64,000 bases of DNA from Bacteroides faecium (GTDB taxonomy: Bacteria; Bacteroidota; Bacteroidia; Bacteroidales; Bacteroidaceae). Both the position numbers and the translations under genes were made by a program. Shown here piece after piece: positions 1 through 6,665 of the stretch. The stretch's first letter is position 1. Every line of letters begins with the position of its first letter. Where the stretch lies: contig NZ_CP050831.1 in the NCBI RefSeq assembly GCF_012113595.1, positions 3,534,001 through 3,598,000 on the forward strand. The letters are read 5' to 3'. Under the pieces are notes generated by a model, which did not search any database, was not told the origin of the DNA, and worked only from the letters and a program-made list of their open reading frames with translations.

Positions 1-1731
1 AATGGAAATAGTGTATTCGTAGATGAGACTTTTACTCCGTTTGAAGAGCAATGGGCGTATTTATTGAATGTGGAGAAAGTTTCGGAGCCTTTTATTGATG
101 AGGTGTTGGCTCTTCATGGCTTGTCTTCAGAGTTGGGCGAATTGTCAACAACGAGTGAATCCAAACCTTGGGAAGCACCCGTAGCACAAAAGATAACAAA
201 TGAGGATTTCCCGAAAGAAGTAGTTTGTGTAAAATCGGATATGCTATATGTGTCTCTGGTAGGACTTTCGGGAAAGGTGCTCAATCACATTAAACGTATT
301 GCTTCTTTCAAGAATCCGGAGTTTTATACCAAACAGGGGATGAGATTGTCTACCTATAATATTCCCCGTATCATTTCATGTGCTGATATTTTAGAGGAAT
401 ATATAGCATTGCCTCGTGGATGCGAGGATGTCGTAGTGGAATTATTAATGAATAACCATGTCCATTATCGCATGAAAGATGAGACGAATCTAGGGAAACC
501 TATCTCGGTAAAGTTTAAAGGAGAACTACGTGAAGAACAAGATACTGCTATAGCCAGTTTGATGGCTCATAATACAGGTGTGTTAAATGGAACGACAGCA
601 TTTGGAAAAACCGTGACTGCTATAGGTCTGATCTCCAAGCGTAAAGTAAATACATTGATTCTTGTGCATACGAAGGCGTTGCTTGAACAATGGAAATCTC
701 GCTTGGAGGAGTTTCTGGATATTGATTATGTCGAGGAACATACTTCTCATAAGCGTGGACGTAAGATTGCGTTTTCTCCTTTTGGTACACTCGATTCAAA
801 TGGAAACAGGCTTCGTGGGATGGTTGATATAGTATTGGTACAATCATGTTTTGACGATAAGGAGGTAAGGCCATTTGTAAGAGATTATGGGATGGTGATA
901 GTAGACGAGTGTCATCATGTCTCGGCTGTGAATTTTGAGCATGTTTTGAAGCGTTGTAATGCTCGTTATGTGTATGGATTAACGGCAACTCCCATCCGTA
1001 AAGATGGTCATCAACCGATCATCTTTATGCAATGCGGTCCCATTCGATACTCTGCCGATGCTAAAATGCAGATGGCTTCACAAACATTTGAGCGTCTGCT
1101 TATTCCACGTTTTACTTCTTATCGTGAATTGGCGGACGACAAAACGATGTACATACAAATACTACAAAGGATGGTCGATGACGATTATCGAAACCGGCTT
1201 ATAGCAGCTGATGTGTGTAAAGTATTGGATGAAGGGAGGTCGCCAATTGTTTTGACCAGTCTTACTTCGCATGTAGTGATATTGTCGGCTATGCTTGCTG
1301 ACTGTTGCAAGAATGTTATTACGCTTATAGGCTCTGAATCGGTGAAAGAGAAACGGTTGAAGATGGAACACCTGCAAAACGTACCTAAAGAAGAGACACT
1401 CGTGATTATAGCCACAGGGAAATATGTCGGTGAGGGATTTGACTGTCCGCGTCTTGATACCTTATTTCTTGCATTACCTATTTCGTGGAAAGGGATAGTA
1501 GCACAATATGCCGGTCGCTTGCATCGTAACTATCCGGGAAAGGAACTCGTTCAGGTTTATGATTATATTGATATCCATGTTCCTATGTGCGATGTGATGT
1601 ACAAACGTCGGTTGAAAGGCTATGCGTCTGTTGGGTATAAGATTCAACAGAATGATTCGAAAGATCTTTTTGGTATCGGTCAAGGCGTTATTTTTAATGG
1701 AAAGAATTATCAGAATCTGTTTTTTTGCTGA
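1..1731 (+). CDS. SF2 helicase, probably TOTE-type primase-helicase (5' end outside window)
   Basis: The frame is open from base 1, so the protein begins outside the window. Superfamily 2 helicase motifs are clear: Walker A-like GTTAFGKT (about 589-615), motif II DECHH (901-918), motif III LTATP (978-992), and motif VI around QYAGRLHR (1504-1527). The first visible residues (PFEEQWAYL) resemble the region joining an archaeo-eukaryotic primase domain to a helicase in TOTE-type conflict proteins. A primase domain off the left edge is therefore likely but unseen. The product would unwind or translocate on DNA in a defence or mobile-element setting. The frame ends just after a run of seven T's (1720-1726). 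Homology continues in another frame to 2065, so this copy appears truncated. Helicase assignment is firm; the family name is inferred. Confidence 0.85.
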   Translation, partial: NGNSVFVDETFTPFEEQWAYLLNVEKVSEPFIDEVLALHGLSSELGELSTTSESKPWEAPVAQKITNEDFPKEVVCVKSDMLYVSLVGLSGKVLNHIKRIASFKNPEFYTKQGMRLSTYNIPRIISCADILEEYIALPRGCEDVVVELLMNNHVHYRMKDETNLGKPISVKFKGELREEQDTAIASLMAHNTGVLNGTTAFGKTVTAIGLISKRKVNTLILVHTKALLEQWKSRLEEFLDIDYVEEHTSHKRGRKIAFSPFGTLDSNGNRLRGMVDIVLVQSCFDDKEVRPFVRDYGMVIVDECHHVSAVNFEHVLKRCNARYVYGLTATPIRKDGHQPIIFMQCGPIRYSADAKMQMASQTFERLLIPRFTSYRELADDKTMYIQILQRMVDDDYRNRLIAADVCKVLDEGRSPIVLTSLTSHVVILSAMLADCCKNVITLIGSESVKEKRLKMEHLQNVPKEETLVIIATGKYVGEGFDCPRLDTLFLALPISWKGIVAQYAGRLHRNYPGKELVQVYDYIDIHVPMCDVMYKRRLKGYASVGYKIQQNDSKDLFGIGQGVIFNGKNYQNLFFC

Positions 1732-2065
1732 TTTATCAAAAGCCTCTAAGTCTGTCATTATATCGGCCACTAAATTATGGTTTGCGAAACGTGCTCCAAT
1801 TCTTGAATTGTTAGCCGATCTTTCTGCACGGGGTGTAGAAGTTATTGTGTTCACGCGCCAACTTTCAGACAAGGATAAGATATTACTAAATGGCGTACAA
1901 GTAAACATGAAAGAAAAGTTGTCGCTTCATGCTGCGATTATTGATAAATCCATTGTTTGGTACGGTAGTGTGAACTATCTTGGTTACAACGCGGAGGATG
2001 ATAATGCAATAAAGATTGCGGATTCTTTTATTGCAGAAGAGGTAATAAAAATCTTGTATGAATGA
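1727..2065 (+). pseudogene. Out-of-frame PLD-like C-terminal tail of the helicase
   Basis: This stretch continues the upstream helicase after a one-base shift at the T7 tract. With six T's the reading would run without a break from ...QNLFF into ADLSKAS. It encodes a phospholipase-D-like domain of about 110 residues with the usual core (LLADLSARGVEVIVFTR, then IVWYGSVNYLG), ending at a stop at 2063-2065. The catalytic HxK of the HxK(x4)D motif is not conserved: the aligned positions read S-L-H-A-A-I-I-D, so nuclease activity is doubtful even when fused. No convincing start of its own is visible. A sequencing error in the homopolymer is a real alternative to a true mutation. Confidence 0.7.
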
Positions 2066-2099
2066 TAATGCCTAGTCTTTTTTTCTCCGGTTGCAACCC

Positions 2100-2615
2100 C
2101 TAATCTACTTTATACTCATAGTATATATCATACAAGGTATCAGGAAATCCCCATCCGCAATCCTCTACTGATTTCAGCATCCTTTCAATCCGCTTACTAA
2201 ATTGCTTTGTGTATCCTAATTGAGCGATTAGCTCCATTGCCTTGGCGAAGTTCGTTTCTAACGTGGTATAATATTGCTCCCACATATCGCCGTACATACT
2301 GGTCATTTCACATCCAGTTTCGATGTAATATAGCATTAGATCTGCCAGGCAAGCCGGATGTGGCTTTAGTTTCTTGAAATCGGATATCGCCTTGCGGCAA
2401 ATATTGAAACGGCATTTAGGCTCTCCGCGTCTTGGAAAGAACTCGTCACGGATGATTCTTTTGTATTCTTCCAATTTCTCATCCTCATTTGGGTTGAGGT
2501 AAAACTCCAGATATTCCTTTGCTTCCTTACGAGCATCGTAAAGTTCTAGCATCACTTCGATAATCTGCTCCTTATTCAGAGCGAAAAGGTGTTTTTTGAG
2601 TTGAGCTTTTGACAT
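2100..2615 (-). CDS. DUF6155 family protein
   Basis: A 171-residue soluble, mostly helical protein rich in Lys, Glu and Tyr. It begins MSKAQLKKHLFAL and contains a conserved-looking GEPKCRFNICRKAISDF segment. It matches the DUF6155 pattern common in Bacteroidetes and mobile elements, whose function is unknown. The start at 2615 is chosen because it gives the family N-terminus; the frame can be extended to 2654. It is transcribed away from hipB. The nearest palindromic operator of the hip region (2676-2693) lies about 61 bp upstream of its start, so it may share regulation with hipBST. The family call is from memory of the sequence pattern. Confidence 0.7.
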   Translation of the reverse strand: MSKAQLKKHLFALNKEQIIEVMLELYDARKEAKEYLEFYLNPNEDEKLEEYKRIIRDEFFPRRGEPKCRFNICRKAISDFKKLKPHPACLADLMLYYIETGCEMTSMYGDMWEQYYTTLETNFAKAMELIAQLGYTKQFSKRIERMLKSVEDCGWGFPDTLYDIYYEYKVD

Positions 2616-2675
2616 GATTGCTATGTTTTTACGTATTTCTGCAAATATACACATTATTTTTATACTATCAGGTAT

Positions 2676-2693
2676 ATCACATTATAATGTGAT
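2676..2693. promoter_or_regulatory. Palindromic operator 1 of the hip region
   Basis: A perfect 18-bp palindrome, ATCACATTA followed by its reverse complement TAATGTGAT. It is the first of three related sites (consensus ATCACAnTATAnTGTGAT) starting at 2676, 2737 and 2798, exactly 61 bp apart. It lies between the divergent DUF6155 and hipB genes, so it could serve either. HipB is the likely ligand (inference from position). Confidence 0.75.
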
Positions 2694-2736
2694 TATAGTC
2701 CAACTTGTCCACTAATAGTATCCTGGCATCTTTAAA

Positions 2737-2754
2737 ATCATAATAAAATGTGAT
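2737..2754. promoter_or_regulatory. Imperfect operator 2 of the hip region
   Basis: ATCATAATA/AAATGTGAT, an 18-bp imperfect copy of the palindrome at 2676-2693, with the right half (ATGTGAT) best conserved. It lies upstream of the hipB -7 box. Its start is exactly 61 bp from those of both neighbouring copies. Confidence 0.6.
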
Positions 2755-2781
2755 TTAAGCGTTGCTTTTAGAAAAATACAC

Positions 2782-2789
2782 TATCTTTG
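2782..2789 (+). promoter_or_regulatory. hipB promoter, -7 box TATCTTTG
   Basis: TATCTTTG matches the Bacteroidetes -7 consensus TAnnTTTG. A GTTG at 2761-2764 could be the -33 element, 17 bp upstream. Transcription would start near 2796, inside or just before operator 3 and about 20 bases before the hipB ATG. Confidence 0.6.
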
Positions 2790-2797
2790 CAGTATAA

Positions 2798-2815
2798 ATC
2801 ACAATATAGTGTGAA
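2798..2815. promoter_or_regulatory. Palindromic operator 3, overlapping the hipB start region
   Basis: ATCACAATA/TAGTGTGAA, a near-perfect copy of the 18-bp palindrome, placed between the -7 box (2782-2789) and the hipB ATG at 2817. Binding here would block transcription, which suits autorepression by the HipB antitoxin. Confidence 0.7.
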
Positions 2816-2816
2816 T

Positions 2817-3047
2817 ATGGATAATCAGATAAACTCATTACGGGTCACTATTGGGGAACAGATACGTCTCCGTAGAAAAGAACTTATGATTACGCAGCCT
2901 GACTTGGCAGATATTGCAGGTATCAGTATTAATACGCTATACAAAATTGAGCGTGGACAAGCAAACCCGACCATTGAGGTGCTGGGTAAGATTTTAGATG
3001 TGCTGGGACTGGAAATTACTGTGGGTGTCAAACAACTAAATCGATAA
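2817..3047 (+). CDS. hipB: HipB-like XRE antitoxin/repressor
   Basis: A 76-residue XRE-family helix-turn-helix protein. The helices run from IGEQIRLRRKEL through QPDLADIAGISINTLYKIERG to TIEVLGKILDVLGL, the classic lambda-repressor-like fold with the recognition helix around SINTLYKIE. It is followed four bases later by hipS and then hipT, so it is the DNA-binding member of a three-gene HipBST module. HipB proteins bind palindromes in their own promoter, and three matching palindromes lie just upstream. The ATG at 2817 is preferred over the in-frame ATG at 2787 because 2787 lies inside the -7 promoter box. Confidence 0.88.
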   Translation: MDNQINSLRVTIGEQIRLRRKELMITQPDLADIAGISINTLYKIERGQANPTIEVLGKILDVLGLEITVGVKQLNR

Positions 3048-3050
3048 ATT

Positions 3051-3374
3051 ATGCGAAGTGCAAAAGTCTATATGAAGGGTATTGAAGCCGGAACTCTAAC
3101 CGAGAACGATAATGGGAGTTATTCGTTTGAGTATGAATCGGAGTATTTTGCCAACACCTTGATGTCGGAGGTGAGCTTGACATTGCCCAAAACGGAGATA
3201 AAGTTTACGAGCGATTATCTATTTCCGTTCTTCTTTAGTTTACTATCTGAAGGAGCAAACAAAGAGGCTCAATGCCGATTGTTGAAAATTGATGAGAAAG
3301 ATTATTTTGGACTTCTTCTCGCCACCACATCGCACGACACAATAGGAGCAGTAACACTAAAACCGATTGAATGA
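3051..3374 (+). CDS. hipS: HipS-like protein (HipA N-terminal subdomain as a separate gene)
   Basis: A 107-residue protein matching only the N-terminal subdomain found at the start of long HipA kinases (VYMKGIEAGTL, YFANTLMSEVSLTLP, FPFFFSLLSEG). In long HipA this part is fused to the kinase; here it is free-standing, as in E. coli HipBST, where HipS acts as the antitoxin against the HipT kinase. Its TGA stop overlaps the hipT ATG (ATGA at 3371-3374), implying translational coupling. The role is transferred from the family and not shown by this sequence. Confidence 0.85.
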   Translation: MRSAKVYMKGIEAGTLTENDNGSYSFEYESEYFANTLMSEVSLTLPKTEIKFTSDYLFPFFFSLLSEGANKEAQCRLLKIDEKDYFGLLLATTSHDTIGAVTLKPIE

Positions 3375-4378
3375 TGAAACTGACACATTGCCCATCAACT
3401 CTTGTGGAAGGGTATGAAACCTATTCTCCTGTTGCCCAGAGAAATCTTTTTGCAGGCAAAAAGGTATCGCATATCCTTCCTTATGATTCTCCGGAGAAGA
3501 ACGAAGAGGATAATGAGAAGTTTATAGAGAATATAGAACATATCTCTATTTCAGGAGTACAAGATAAGGAGGTTTGCCTTGTTGAAAAAGGCAAGATACG
3601 TCTGTCGCAAAAGGGAGAGCAAAGTACACATATCTTAAAGCCGATCCCACTCAGTCGTTTGCGACGAGTGAAGGAGATTCCCGCGAACGAGAATCTGACG
3701 ATGCAAATTGCTTCACAGGTTTACGGAATTGAGACAGCTGCCAATGGCTTGTGCTTTTTCCAAACAGGTGAGTCAGCTTATATTACTAAACGCTTTGATG
3801 TTGGAGTAGGAGGCGTAAAGCTGCGCAAAGAAGACTTTTCTTCGTTGGCTGGTTTGATGCCCGCAAATGGTGGAAGTAACTATAAGTATGAATACAGCTA
3901 CGAAGAACTGGCCGAGCTAATACAGCGATATATCCCTGCTTGGCGCATTGAAATTGAGAAGTATTTTAAAGTTGTACTTTTCAACTTTCTGTTCTCAAAC
4001 GGTGATGCTCATTTGAAGAATTTCTCTGTGCTCGAAACTTCAAGAGGTGATTTTCGATTGGCTCCGGCTTATGACTTGTTGAATACGCACCTGCATGTTG
4101 ATGATAGTGATTTCGCTTTGAGTCGCGGTTTGTTTCGCGAGGGAGATAAATCGGAATTCTTGAAATTTAACGGTAAGGCGAATGGGCGATCTTTCAAAGA
4201 GTTTGGAAAGCGTATCGGAATCAATGAAAAACGGGTGGCTGAGATAATAATTCAATTTACTACTCGATACTCACAAATCGAACAACTTATAGAAGCCTCA
4301 TTTCTATTACCTAGCACCAAGGAAACCTATTTGGCAGATTATCGTCAACGTAGAAATAGGCTCAAAGATATGAAGTGA
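3371..4378 (+). CDS. hipT: HipT-like serine/threonine kinase toxin
   Basis: A 335-residue kinase of the short HipA type lacking the N-terminal subdomain, which is supplied by hipS. The Gly-rich loop reads SISGVQDK at residues 59-66, with the paired serines (S59, S61) seen in HipT proteins as autophosphorylation sites. The catalytic loop is NGDAHLKNF (Asp212, Asn217), and the metal-binding segment is APAYDLL. Family members phosphorylate an aminoacyl-tRNA synthetase and halt translation; the target here is unknown. It is co-transcribed with hipB and hipS and overlaps hipS by four bases. An in-frame second ATG at 3374 is an equally possible start. Confidence 0.88.
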   Translation: MMKLTHCPSTLVEGYETYSPVAQRNLFAGKKVSHILPYDSPEKNEEDNEKFIENIEHISISGVQDKEVCLVEKGKIRLSQKGEQSTHILKPIPLSRLRRVKEIPANENLTMQIASQVYGIETAANGLCFFQTGESAYITKRFDVGVGGVKLRKEDFSSLAGLMPANGGSNYKYEYSYEELAELIQRYIPAWRIEIEKYFKVVLFNFLFSNGDAHLKNFSVLETSRGDFRLAPAYDLLNTHLHVDDSDFALSRGLFREGDKSEFLKFNGKANGRSFKEFGKRIGINEKRVAEIIIQFTTRYSQIEQLIEASFLLPSTKETYLADYRQRRNRLKDMK

Positions 4379-4708
4379 GAATTTAGAAATTACATTCTTT
4401 TTACTAACCAAGTAGTTTTCTGCATCGTATTCTATCTGCACAGATCACTTTTCCCGAATAATATCTTCGACTCTAAACTCAAAAAACATACCTGTTTAGT
4501 GGCTCTCAAATCGGGATTTTTCTATTTCTCCGTTTGACTTGCCAAAACCTCGTTTTTGATGATTGTCTGCCTGATGGGTGGGGATTGCTGATTTACATTA
4601 TGTCTTCTCTGTTGTAATCAATACCATTATATTAGGGATAATACATAAAGCCGAATTTTTCGCTGTATTTAAAAGTACTATTATACGGCAAGTTTATTAT
4701 AGATTTAT

Positions 4709-4787
4709 GCGCATTACAGGTGAAATGGCATCTTTTAAAAGTGCGTATTGCAGGTAGTAAATATGGATTTTTATTTGCGTATTGCAG
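4709..4787 (+). repeat. Three direct repeats GCGyATTrCAG, 34 bp apart
   Basis: GCGCATTACAG at 4709-4719, then GCGTATTGCAG at 4743-4753 and 4777-4787. The start-to-start spacing is exactly 34 bp twice. The last copy overlaps the -33 TTTG of the promoter for the ATPase at 4837, so the set may be binding sites for a regulator or a decayed tandem duplication of the promoter. Confidence 0.65.
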
Positions 4788-4805
4788 AAAATATCATTAA
4801 TTTTG
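4774..4805 (+). promoter_or_regulatory. Promoter of the DUF4143 ATPase gene
   Basis: TTTG at 4774-4777, 20 bp spacer, TAATTTTG at 4798-4805: a good match to the Bacteroidetes -33/-7 promoter. Transcription would start near 4812, about 25 bases before the ATG at 4837. Confidence 0.65.
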
Positions 4806-4836
4806 TATATGAATGAGATGATAAACATTGAATGGT

Positions 4837-6195
4837 ATGATATTCAAACGTAAATTATATGACAAACTGCTTGTCTGGAAACAGCAAGCGGCAGGCACTA
4901 AGGCGCTTCTGATAGAAGGCGCCCGACGGATAGGCAAATCCACTCTTGTGGAAGAGTTCGCAAAGAATGAATACCGGAGCTATCTTATGATAGATTTCAA
5001 CAAAGTTAGTGATTCGGTTATTTCGGCCTTTAACAATTACATGAATGATCTGGACACCTTTTTCCTTATTCTTTCTTCGGAATATGGTGTGAGGCTTTAT
5101 CCAAAAGAATCCATTATCATATTTGATGAGATACAACAGTTTCCTAAAGCCCGGCAAGCGATAAAGTATCTGGTCGCAGATGGACGGTTCGATTATATAG
5201 AGACGGGCTCGCTAATCTCCATAAAGGAGAATGTAAATGATATTACCATTCCTTCTGAAGAAAGGACACTACTTATGTACCCCATGGACTTTGAGGAGTT
5301 TGCTTGGGCTATGAATGAAGAGCCATTGGTGGCATATATCCGCCAGTGCTTTGATAAAAAGGAGCCTTTGGAGCAGGGGATTCACGCCAAGGCTATGCTG
5401 TTGTTCCGCCAATACATGATTGTGGGCGGTATGCCGAAAAGCCTGTCGGCGTATCTGGAGAACAACCGGAATTTCGGAATGGCCGATATGGAAAAAAGAG
5501 ACATACTGACACTGTACCGGAATGATATAAAGAAGATAAAGTCTGGCTACAGGTCGAGCGTACTAAGCATATTCGACCAGATTCCGACTTTTCTTTCTCG
5601 TTCCGAAAGACGTGTAGTGATGAATCGCATTGAAAAGGGGGCGAGCTTTCCAAAATATCATGATACTTTCTTTTGGCTCTCCGATTCGATGATTGCCAAT
5701 GAATGCTTTAACTGCTCGGACCCTAACGTGGGGCTTTCGCTGAATGAGGACAGAACATATGTGAAATGTTATATGGGGGATACGGGACTACTTATCAGTC
5801 ATACATTTGATGAAAATGAGATCTCTGACGGAGAGCTTTATCGGGAAATCTTATTGGGGAAACTGTCGGTGAACGAGGGTATGTTCTACGAGAACGTAAT
5901 TGCCCAGATGTTGGTGGCTGCCGGGCACAAACTGTACTTCTACACGCGATACAATCAAGAGAAGCATCGCAACGACATGGAAATAGATTTTATCCTGTCG
6001 AACCACAGCAAACTGAGATATAAAATATTTCCGATAGAGGTGAAATCGAATGATAAATATTCCATCCGTTCTCTTACCCGGTTCAACGAGAGTTTTCGTC
6101 AGCGTATAGGAGGGAGCTATGTGATTCATCCTAAAAACCTGAGTGTAAAGGAAGGGGTGGTGTATCTACCTGCCTATATGACTTTCTGTTTGTAG
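4837..6195 (+). CDS. AAA ATPase with DUF4143-type C-terminal domain
   Basis: A 452-residue protein. The N-terminal AAA domain has Walker A GARRIGKST (roughly residues 26-34) and a Walker B followed by Gln-rich IIFDEIQQF (near 94-102). The C-terminal part carries EIDFIL...IFPIEVKS, the D-x(n)-E-x-K arrangement of a PD-(D/E)xK-like fold found in the DUF4143 family. These proteins are very common in Bacteroidetes, often as single-gene units, and have no settled function; nuclease-like or toxin-antitoxin roles have been proposed. It stands alone between the hip operon and the BREX operon with its own promoter. The ATG at 4837 is preferred to a TTG at 4828. Confidence 0.8.
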   Translation: MIFKRKLYDKLLVWKQQAAGTKALLIEGARRIGKSTLVEEFAKNEYRSYLMIDFNKVSDSVISAFNNYMNDLDTFFLILSSEYGVRLYPKESIIIFDEIQQFPKARQAIKYLVADGRFDYIETGSLISIKENVNDITIPSEERTLLMYPMDFEEFAWAMNEEPLVAYIRQCFDKKEPLEQGIHAKAMLLFRQYMIVGGMPKSLSAYLENNRNFGMADMEKRDILTLYRNDIKKIKSGYRSSVLSIFDQIPTFLSRSERRVVMNRIEKGASFPKYHDTFFWLSDSMIANECFNCSDPNVGLSLNEDRTYVKCYMGDTGLLISHTFDENEISDGELYREILLGKLSVNEGMFYENVIAQMLVAAGHKLYFYTRYNQEKHRNDMEIDFILSNHSKLRYKIFPIEVKSNDKYSIRSLTRFNESFRQRIGGSYVIHPKNLSVKEGVVYLPAYMTFCL

Positions 6196-6459
6196 TCTTG
6201 TAATCACCATTTCTGCACACTATCATTCCAGTTTGATTATGTGCAGAGAGGGCTTATCGTTCATTACACTTCTTATGTTGTTCATAATCAAACGGGCTAT
6301 TGTCATTCGGTAAAGTCTTAATCTTTGCCACCAATTGGTTTTCATGATTGCAAAATACCTGTTAATAATTGTGGCTATTTGGTGAGAAATGAGTACTTTT
6401 GCAAATTGAGGTTATTTTATGGACTGATAAGACATGAGATTATTCAACGACTGGAGAGC
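6196..6459. other. Intergenic region before the BREX operon
   Basis: No gene is supported. It contains an 11-bp inverted repeat, GTTTGATTATG at 6231-6241 and CATAATCAAAC at 6283-6293 (loop 41), and a smaller pair CTGCACA/GTGCAG overlapping its left arm. A TACTTTTG box at 6394-6401 fits the Bacteroidetes -7 element and could drive the regulator remnant and the operon that follows. Confidence 0.55.
6394..6401 (+). promoter_or_regulatory. Candidate -7 box (TACTTTTG) for the BREX operon
   Basis: TACTTTTG fits TAnnTTTG. A TTG at 6369-6371 gives a 22-bp spacer to a possible -33 element. It is the best promoter candidate upstream of the regulator remnant (6460-6657) and of the gene at 6666. Confidence 0.45.
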
Positions 6460-6657
6460 ATTAATATTAATAGATTCAAAGTTGTGTTTGTAGAAAAGAG
6501 CCAGTAAATGGCTTACTGAGGAGCTAGGTAAAGGACGATCTACTGTTTTAAAGTGCTATCAAACGCCTATCAGCTAAATCTTGAATCACTAGTAAAAGTG
6601 GTAAAGTACTTAAAAGTTGATGTGCGAAACCTAATAGTTATAAATGAAAACGGATAA
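6460..6657 (+). pseudogene. Broken HTH (XRE-like) regulator upstream of the BREX operon
   Basis: Three reading frames together spell a short HTH regulator. INRFKVVFVEKS is in the first frame; KWLTEELGKGRSTVLKCYQT follows in a second, past a stop at about 6493; LNLESLVKVVKYLKVDVRNL is in a third, ending at a TAA at 6655-6657. This is the typical layout of the ~65-residue Bacteroidetes regulators that precede defence operons. At least two frameshifts and in-frame stops break it, and the expected start codon is ATT. It ends nine bases before the first BREX operon gene. Loss of this gene may have changed control of the operon. Confidence 0.75.
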
Positions 6658-6665
6658 TTGGTGTA

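Larger units (their letters stand above)
4379..4836. other. Intergenic region between hipT and the DUF4143 ATPase
   Basis: No gene is supported here. The left part (4379-4700) is AT-rich and without a recognisable feature. The right part holds three phased 11-bp repeats (4709-4787) and a promoter (4774-4805), listed separately. Confidence 0.6.
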
